From NCBI GenBank assembly GCA_030430515.1, contig JAUIKX010000063.1, forward strand, positions 1 to 13,611: 13,611 nt of DNA, read 5' to 3'. The first letter of the stretch is position 1. Each line of letters starts with the position of its first letter. Origin of the DNA: Gammaproteobacteria bacterium. Its GTDB lineage: Bacteria > Pseudomonadota > Gammaproteobacteria > Pseudomonadales > Azotimanducaceae. This document shows positions 1 to 4,652 of this stretch, one piece after another. The position numbers and the translations under genes are program-made. Below the pieces are notes generated by a model, which worked only from the letters and a program-made list of their open reading frames with translations, searched no databases and had not been told where the DNA came from.

Positions 1-677
1 CCATCGCTGGACAGGTACGCAACCACGTCAGCAATTTCTTCGGCACCGCCGATTCTACCCATGGGAATTCGCGCGAGCATCTGTTCCTGCTGCGCCTCCG
101 TGAGATCATTTGTCATATCCGTGCTGATGAAACCAGGCGCAACCACGTTCACGGTAATATTGCGGCTGGCCACTTCCAACGCCAGCGAGCGGCTGAAGCC
201 TTCAATGGCCGCTTTCGAAGCAACGTAGTTGCCCTGACCGGGGTTACCCATCCGGGCCACAACGCTCGAAAGGTTGATAATCCTTCCCCATCGCGCCTTC
301 ATCATGCCTCTGAGGGCCGGCTTGGTCACGCGAAACAGCCCATTGACATTCGTGTCAACGACGCTGGTCCACTCATCTTCGCTCATCCGCATGAGCAGAT
401 TGTCTGCGGTGATGCCAGCGTTGTTGACCACCACGAGCGGCGTTCCGCAGGTGTCCTTCAGGGTGGCATAGAGCGCGTCGACAGAAGCGGGGTCTTCAAC
501 ACGCAGCGTCACTGCCTGTGCCCGTTCGCTGCCGATGGCTTCGATGATTTTTGCGCACCCGCTATCGCTGGTCGCCGTGCCGACGACGTGGAAGCCATCG
601 GCATGCAGGCGAGCCGCAATGGCTGCGCCGATGCCTCGGCTGGCACCCGTAACCAGCGCGACTTTCGCATCGCTCAC
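1..677 (-). CDS. fabG: FabG, 3-oxoacyl-ACP reductase (C-terminus cut by window edge)
   Basis: NADPH-dependent reduction of 3-oxoacyl-ACP in type II fatty acid synthesis, a cytoplasmic tetramer in known family members. The 225 residues visible are a classical short-chain dehydrogenase: the cofactor glycine motif TGASRGIG is at about residues 10-17, NNAG at 85-88, the catalytic serine in NLSS near 138, and YVASK giving Tyr151 and Lys155. The PGFISTDMT segment after beta-6 is typical of FabG. About 20 C-terminal residues are missing past the left edge. The start is GTG with a strong GGGGAGG six bases upstream; it overlaps the fabD stop as GTGA, so the two are probably translationally coupled. 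Position directly after fabD supports FabG rather than a generic dehydrogenase; acpP would be expected next, outside the window. Confidence 0.95.
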   Translation of the reverse strand, partial: MSDAKVALVTGASRGIGAAIAARLHADGFHVVGTATSDSGCAKIIEAIGSERAQAVTLRVEDPASVDALYATLKDTCGTPLVVVNNAGITADNLLMRMSEDEWTSVVDTNVNGLFRVTKPALRGMMKARWGRIINLSSVVARMGNPGQGNYVASKAAIEGFSRSLALEVASRNITVNVVAPGFISTDMTNDLTEAQQEQMLARIPMGRIGGAEEIADVVAYLSSD

Positions 678-1609
678 GAAGCACCTCCCCGAAGGCTTTC
701 TATGGCCGCCTGCAGCCCCGGCAGCGTGCCCGTGGCCTGAGACTTCAGCGAACGGTCAATCCGTTTGGTCAGGCCGCTCAGCACATTGCCCGGGCCACAT
801 TCAATGAGCTGAGAGACGCCGGCCCCGGTGAGTGCTGCAACGCAGTCCGTCCAGCGCACCGGGCTCGCCAGCTGATCGACCAGCTTGGCACGCAGCGTTT
901 CCAGATCTTTCGATGTCGCGCCATCTACATTCTGCACCACCGGTATCTGAGGCAGGGAGATGGTGCATTCCGCGAGTGCGCCGGCAAACTCTTCGCTGAT
1001 GCTGGCCATCAGCGCGCAATGGCTCGGTACGCTGACATCCAGCAACACCGCACGCTTGGCCCCTGCTGCTTTGCAGGCATCTGCCGCAGCCTGAACCGCA
1101 GCGCTGGAGCCGGCGATGACGACCTGCCCCGGCGCATTGAAATTCGCCGGGCTGACGACGCCTTCGGTTTGCTCACATGCAGCGTGAATCGCATCATCGT
1201 CCAGACCCAGTATCGCCGCCATGGCGCCTTCGCCAATCGGCACCGCACGCTGCATGAGCTGGCCTCGCAGGTTGACGAGTCGAACCGCCTCGTCGAAGGC
1301 AAGGGACCCCGCTGCCACGAGCGCGGAGTACTCACCCAGACTGTGTCCGGCCATCGCCACCGGCTGGGCACCTGCTGCCTCGAGTACGCGCCAGATCGCA
1401 ACACTGGCCGTCAACAGTGCCGGCTGTGTGATGTCCGTTCGGTTGAGCACGTCTTCCGGCCCTTCCAGGGAGGCCTGGCGCAGATCAAAAGAGATGGCTT
1501 CGGAGGCTTCATCGAACAGCCGACCCACCACTTCGTGCTCTGCAATGATGTCCGCCAGCATGCCGACGGACTGGGCTCCCTGTCCGGGAAATACGACGCC
1601 GAGACCCAC
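674..1609 (-). CDS. fabD: FabD, malonyl-CoA:ACP transacylase
   Basis: Transfers malonyl from CoA to acyl carrier protein, supplying the extender for fatty acid synthesis in the cytoplasm. The 311-residue protein has the full family length. Visible motifs are FPGQGAQ at 7-13 (oxyanion region), GHSLGEYSAL with nucleophile Ser90, Arg115 in NLRGQLMQ for malonate carboxylate binding, VPSH with His197, and GPGNVL near 272-277. The start is GTG; only four bases separate it from the rpmF stop, and its weak Shine-Dalgarno lies inside the end of rpmF, so translation is probably coupled. In E. coli plsX and fabH, and in Pseudomonas plsX, stand between rpmF and fabD; neither is present here. Confidence 0.96.
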   Translation of the reverse strand: MGLGVVFPGQGAQSVGMLADIIAEHEVVGRLFDEASEAISFDLRQASLEGPEDVLNRTDITQPALLTASVAIWRVLEAAGAQPVAMAGHSLGEYSALVAAGSLAFDEAVRLVNLRGQLMQRAVPIGEGAMAAILGLDDDAIHAACEQTEGVVSPANFNAPGQVVIAGSSAAVQAAADACKAAGAKRAVLLDVSVPSHCALMASISEEFAGALAECTISLPQIPVVQNVDGATSKDLETLRAKLVDQLASPVRWTDCVAALTGAGVSQLIECGPGNVLSGLTKRIDRSLKSQATGTLPGLQAAIESLRGGAS

Positions 1610-1613
1610 CGGG

Positions 1614-1790
1614 TTACTCTTCCGTGTCCACTACCTTCTTGCCGCGGTAGAAACCTTCCGCGGTGACGTGATGACGGCGATGGGTTTCGCCCGTGGTGTC
1701 GTCAACCGAAAGAGTGGGCTTTTTCAGGGCATCGTGGCCACGCCGCATACCGCGCTTTGAGCGGGTCATTTTGTTCTGCTGTACGGCCAT
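1614..1790 (-). CDS. rpmF: 50S ribosomal protein L32
   Basis: Small basic protein of the large ribosomal subunit, 58 residues, beginning MAVQQNKMTRSKRGMRR and containing the HRRHHVTAEGFYRG segment typical of L32. It is of the zinc-free kind: no CxxC pairs are present. The family is usually 56-60 residues. The ATG is preceded by a strong AGGAGG six bases upstream. It lies 42 nt downstream of yceD and four bases before fabD, in the widely conserved yceD-rpmF-fab arrangement that ties ribosome and membrane lipid synthesis together. The C-terminal VVDTEE is slightly longer and more acidic than in E. coli. Confidence 0.95.
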   Translation of the reverse strand: MAVQQNKMTRSKRGMRRGHDALKKPTLSVDDTTGETHRRHHVTAEGFYRGKKVVDTEE

Positions 1791-1832
1791 AACTGCCTCC
1801 TATATTTTCCTTAAATTTCAAAAAGATAAGAG

Positions 1833-2390
1833 CTACTTTTCACTCTTAACTTCATCAAGCAGGGCTCGCAGCCCTGCCAACGGTTTAGGCGCTTCGGGCA
1901 CCTCGCCGTCACCATACTCGGCGTCCGGCCTGAACTCACAAACATCCCGGTCGCAGACACGCCCGGGAACGGCCAGCAGCAACTCGTCTTCTATGAGTGC
2001 TGCGGCATCGAAGTGCCTTCCAGCCACCACGATGACCGGCGCATCTTCGTCCGCATCCGCGCTCCAGGCCTGCGCCTGTGCTTCGTCCTCGGCCAGAAGC
2101 GCTTCGAACTCGGCATCAAGCGTCCGCTGCCGTGACTGGTCGCACCACTGGCAGGGCAGATCGATCACAGCGCTCGCCCTTGCAGCTACGGCTGCACGGC
2201 CGTCGTGCAGCAGGAAACGAAAAGTTGCCTCTACGACTTCATGCACTTTACCAAGCTCTGCCAGCCGAGGCAGAGCCTCCCCCGACAATCGCCGTTCGAT
2301 CGACGCGCTGCTTTGCGCAAGCTCCCGATAGGTGTTTCCAGAGGAAGACTTTTCTTCGGAAGTGGGCGGCTGCCGCTTGCGGGTGGTCAT
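1833..2390 (-). CDS. yceD: YceD/DUF177 family protein (large subunit rRNA accumulation protein)
   Basis: Members of this family sit upstream of rpmF in most bacteria and are implicated in 23S rRNA accumulation; the biochemical role is not settled. The 185-residue protein shows the family CxxC pair (Cys80 and Cys83 in LPCQWC), the IEDELLLAVP helix near 133-142, two further cysteines at 146 and 151, and the closing KPLAGLRALL segment. About the first 25 residues are polar and probably disordered, an extension relative to E. coli. The ATG at 2390 has no Shine-Dalgarno, and a sigma70-like -10 box ends only 10 bases upstream, so the message may be leaderless. No in-frame start codon lies close downstream; the next, a TTG at codon 35, is too late. 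Confidence 0.9.
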   Translation of the reverse strand: MTTRKRQPPTSEEKSSSGNTYRELAQSSASIERRLSGEALPRLAELGKVHEVVEATFRFLLHDGRAAVAARASAVIDLPCQWCDQSRQRTLDAEFEALLAEDEAQAQAWSADADEDAPVIVVAGRHFDAAALIEDELLLAVPGRVCDRDVCEFRPDAEYGDGEVPEAPKPLAGLRALLDEVKSEK

Positions 2391-2400
2391 GGCGGGCGCA

Positions 2401-2429
2401 ATGATAGGTATCGGGCCCTGCCCTGTAAA
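2401..2429 (-). promoter_or_regulatory. sigma70-like promoter for yceD-rpmF-fabD-fabG
   Basis: On the minus strand TTTACA (2429-2424) and TATCAT (2406-2401) are separated by exactly 17 bases; each box matches five of six consensus bases. The expected start of transcription is about 2392-2394, only 1-4 bases before the yceD ATG at 2390. Inferred by eye, not measured. Confidence 0.6.
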
Positions 2430-2485
2430 GCGTAATAAAGCGCTATCCGTGCCCGTAAGCCCATCATTCTGCGAGGAATTTTTTC

Positions 2486-3073
2486 ATGCCAGCGCCGCTC
2501 GTACTCGCCTCTGTCTCCCGCTACAAGGCTGCGCTACTGGAACGGCTGGCCATTCCGTTTCAAACCCTCGACGCGGATATCGACGAAAGCCCGCTGCATG
2601 ATGAGGCGCCGGAGGCGCTGGCGCTTCGTCTGGCCGTGGAGAAAGCGCGTGAAGGCGCACGCCGAAGTGCTCCCGGCAGCCTGGTCATCGGCGCCGACCA
2701 GGTCGCAACATCAGATGTCATTCGTTTTGTCGGTAAGCCCGGCTCGCTCGAAGCCAACCACAGACAGCTCATGACCCTTTCCGGGCACGAGGTCATATTC
2801 CATACCGCCGTCGCCCTGGAAAGCACCGAGGGCACTTCTCTGGGGGCCTACCTCGATACGACGACCGTGCGTTTCCGCAGGCTGACCAGCGCGGAGGTCG
2901 ATGCGTATCTACGTGTGGAGCCCTCGCCCGACTGTGCGGGTGGGTGCAAGGTGGAAGGTCTGGGCATAACGCTGCTTCAATACGTGCACTCCGAGGACCC
3001 AACCGCTCTGATCGGCCTGCCTCTGATCGCGCTATCGAAGATGCTGCGCGATCAGGGTCTGTCAGCGGACTGA
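2486..3073 (+). CDS. yceF: Maf/YceF-type nucleoside triphosphate pyrophosphatase
   Basis: Cytoplasmic house-cleaning pyrophosphatase. The closest E. coli relative, YceF, hydrolyses 7-methyl-GTP, and several residues of that subgroup are kept. The 195 residues have normal length: ASVSRYKAALLERL at 8-21 (substrate loop with Ser and Arg), DIDE at 31-34, GADQV with catalytic Asp71, GKPG with Lys84, CAGGCKVEG at 150-158 and GLPLIALSKML near the end. The ATG at 2486 has GAGGA nine bases upstream. It is divergent from yceD across 95 bases, as in Pseudomonas and E. coli. Its last 22 bases overlap the end of rluC on the other strand. Confidence 0.93.
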   Translation: MPAPLVLASVSRYKAALLERLAIPFQTLDADIDESPLHDEAPEALALRLAVEKAREGARRSAPGSLVIGADQVATSDVIRFVGKPGSLEANHRQLMTLSGHEVIFHTAVALESTEGTSLGAYLDTTTVRFRRLTSAEVDAYLRVEPSPDCAGGCKVEGLGITLLQYVHSEDPTALIGLPLIALSKMLRDQGLSAD

Positions 3074-3969
3074 ATCTGCCTAAAAATATCCGGCACCGGC
3101 GCCTCCAGGCGCACCCGCTGCCCACCCAGCACGAAGCGGAGGCTCTCGGCGTGCAGCAGGAGCCGGCCGGCATCGGCGTTTACCCGCGCTTCGCGTAACG
3201 GCGCAGGCATGTACTTCTCATCGCCGATGATCGGGTGTCCCTCTGCCAGCGCATGCACCCTTGCCTGATGGGTACGTCCGGTCACGAGTTCAGCCTGCAA
3301 GGTGGAAACGTGCTCGCCGATGATGAGCGGCGCAAAACGAGTCTGCGCAGACTGGCCATCGTGCTGCACGCGCACTCTGCGTTCGCCGCTGGTCGCGGAG
3401 TAACGCTGAAGCCGGTGTGTCACGGTGCGCTCGCCGCCCTGCCAAGCGCCATGTACCACCAACCGATAGCGCTTGGCGGTCGCCCTGGCACGGAAAGCAC
3501 CATGTAGCTCCTTGAGGCTTGCTCTGGTTTTCGCCAGCAGCAGAACCCCGGAAGTATCGCGATCCAGGCGGTGCACCAGTTCCAGGAACCCGCCGCGATG
3601 GCTGCGCAAGGTCTCTACGAGTCCGAGCTGAATGCCACTACCCCCATGCACCGCAATACCGCTGGGCTTGTCGATGGCGAGGTATTCAGGCGTTTCGGCC
3701 AGAATACGGGCTTCGAGCGCCTCCACGAATTCTGCAGGGGCTCTTTTGTGGATCACTTCCGCAGTGGCTACGGGCGGTATACGAATCGTTTCGCCAACGG
3801 CCAGCCGATGGGTCGGTTTCACCCTCCGGCCATCCACCCTCACCTCTCCCTTACGCAGAATTCGATAAATGCGGGTTTTCGGCACCCCTTTGAGCACTTT
3901 GACCAGGTAGTTGTCTACGCGCTGGCCGGCGCTGCCCTCATCCACCACCTCATGGCGCACGCCACTCAT
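3052..3969 (-). CDS. rluC: RluC-type 23S rRNA pseudouridine synthase
   Basis: Converts uridines of 23S rRNA to pseudouridine (positions 955, 2504 and 2580 in E. coli). The 305-residue protein has an N-terminal S4 RNA-binding domain at about 15-75 (QRVDNYL, TRIYRILRKGEVRVDG) and an RluA-family catalytic domain with HRLDRDTSG, in which Asp136 is the expected catalytic residue, followed by GRTHQARVHA. The ATG at 3969 has AGGGGA five bases upstream. Assignment to RluC rather than RluD rests on overall resemblance and on the position divergent from rne, the same arrangement as in E. coli and Pseudomonas. Confidence 0.93.
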   Translation of the reverse strand: MSGVRHEVVDEGSAGQRVDNYLVKVLKGVPKTRIYRILRKGEVRVDGRRVKPTHRLAVGETIRIPPVATAEVIHKRAPAEFVEALEARILAETPEYLAIDKPSGIAVHGGSGIQLGLVETLRSHRGGFLELVHRLDRDTSGVLLLAKTRASLKELHGAFRARATAKRYRLVVHGAWQGGERTVTHRLQRYSATSGERRVRVQHDGQSAQTRFAPLIIGEHVSTLQAELVTGRTHQARVHALAEGHPIIGDEKYMPAPLREARVNADAGRLLLHAESLRFVLGGQRVRLEAPVPDIFRQIQSADRP

Positions 3970-3989
3970 ACACTTCCCCTGGGGAAACC

Positions 3990-3998
3990 TGTGGATAA
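3990..3998 (-). promoter_or_regulatory. Consensus DnaA box
   Basis: The minus strand reads TTATCCACA, an exact match to the strongest E. coli DnaA box. It stands four bases upstream of the proposed rne -35 box and about 20 bases upstream of the rluC start. A single box could occur by chance; its place in a divergent promoter region makes it worth noting. Confidence 0.5.
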
Positions 3999-4001
3999 GT
4001 A

Positions 4002-4031
4002 TTGGTGCTGCAACAAAAAGGTTGCTACTAT
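4002..4031 (+). promoter_or_regulatory. Candidate rne promoter with extended -10
   Basis: TTGGTG at 4002-4007 and TACTAT at 4026-4031 are 18 bases apart, and the TGC just before the -10 makes an extended -10 element. An inverted repeat GCAAC-N6-GTTGC (4010-4025) fills the spacer. Transcription would begin near 4038, giving a leader of about 610 bases. Inferred by eye. Confidence 0.4.
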
Positions 4032-4261
4032 CCTATTCCGATTGCGAGGCGCGGAACTCCGCACATGCTCCAGGGCTACTCGCTCGGTTCGCCGGCTCAT
4101 TGAAGCCGACCATTTGGCGAAGCTCACCATCGAGCGATCTCCAGTCCCCTACGAGCCGCGATTACACCACGTCGAGCAATCAGGAAGAAGCGGAACGCAA
4201 CAACGCGACCGCAAGCGCCGATCATTGCGCAGACCGCCGTTCACGGCAAAACCTGTTACGC

Positions 4262-4293
4262 AGATTGATACGTACGTAGATTGATACGTAAGT
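4262..4293 (+). repeat. Two tandem 16-bp repeats in the rne leader
   Basis: AGATTGATACGTACGT is followed at once by AGATTGATACGTAAGT, differing only at position 14. The first copy contains the palindrome TACGTACGTA. Each copy carries TTGATA; the second one is followed after 16 bases by TGTAAA (4303-4308), a possible second, weaker rne promoter. It could instead be a paired operator or a slippage duplication. Confidence 0.6.
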
Positions 4294-4513
4294 CAGTCAA
4301 GATGTAAACAGACACGACAGATGGATTGTTGGCGAACCGGGCATGGAAAAGCCCCTATGACGCAACGCGGAAACGCAACGCAGAATGCAAAGCAGAACGC
4401 ATCGCGTTAAGCCCAGTAAAGCGCCCGTTCGCAGAGAATACCGGCCATAATTTGTGGCCCAACCATCGAGCAGTACCCGATTTATCAGGTTGCAAGCTCG
4501 ATGAGCAACAAAC

Positions 4514-4538
4514 CGCGTCAGAGCAACAACCTGACGCG
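4514..4538 (+). promoter_or_regulatory. Hairpin in the rne leader
   Basis: CGCGTCAG (4514-4521) pairs perfectly with CTGACGCG (4531-4538) around a nine-base loop AGCAACAAC. It lies 115 bases before the rne start, where leader stem-loops are used for RNase E autoregulation in E. coli. No sequence match to the E. coli hp2 element was recognised, so a shared role is only a suggestion. Confidence 0.5.
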
Positions 4539-4620
4539 ATGGACGCCAGGCAGATATTTTCGTCGAGCCCGGCCGTTCTCCAGTCGTTACCCGTGAAACC
4601 ACGTTCTGCTCTTGTTGGCG

Positions 4621-4643
4621 CCTTAATGACATTTGCATAAGGA
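4621..4643 (+). promoter_or_regulatory. rne Shine-Dalgarno, enclosed in a small hairpin
   Basis: AAGGA at 4639-4643 is nine bases before the rne ATG and fixes the start. CCTT (4621-4624) can pair with AAGG (4639-4642), and ATG (4626-4628) with CAT (4636-4638), with one bulged A and a seven-base loop. Folding would hide most of the Shine-Dalgarno. Confidence 0.5.
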
Positions 4644-4652
4644 CTACATTGC

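Larger units (their letters stand above)
3970..4652. other. Long intergenic region between divergent rluC and rne
   Basis: About 680 bases without a convincing gene. It holds the rluC ribosome binding site, a consensus DnaA box, a candidate rne promoter, and an rne leader of roughly 610 bases if that promoter is used. The leader includes a 16-bp tandem repeat, an 8-bp-stem hairpin at 4514-4538 and an SD-covering hairpin at 4621-4642. In E. coli the 361-base rne leader mediates autoregulation by RNase E cleavage; a similar role here is inferred from length and structure only. Confidence 0.75.

Noticed and set aside
1019..1666. 215-codon open frame on the plus strand
   Set aside because: It lies opposite fabD, whose motifs and length are complete; the product is unrecognisable.
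4051..4062. Small GCGG-AACT-CCGC hairpin in the rne leader as a terminator or attenuator
   Set aside because: Only four base pairs and no T-run; too weak to support a call.
4297..4640. Several 100-113-codon frames on both strands in the rne leader
   Set aside because: They lack ribosome binding sites and recognisable domains, overlap one another, and fall in a region expected to be an untranslated leader.
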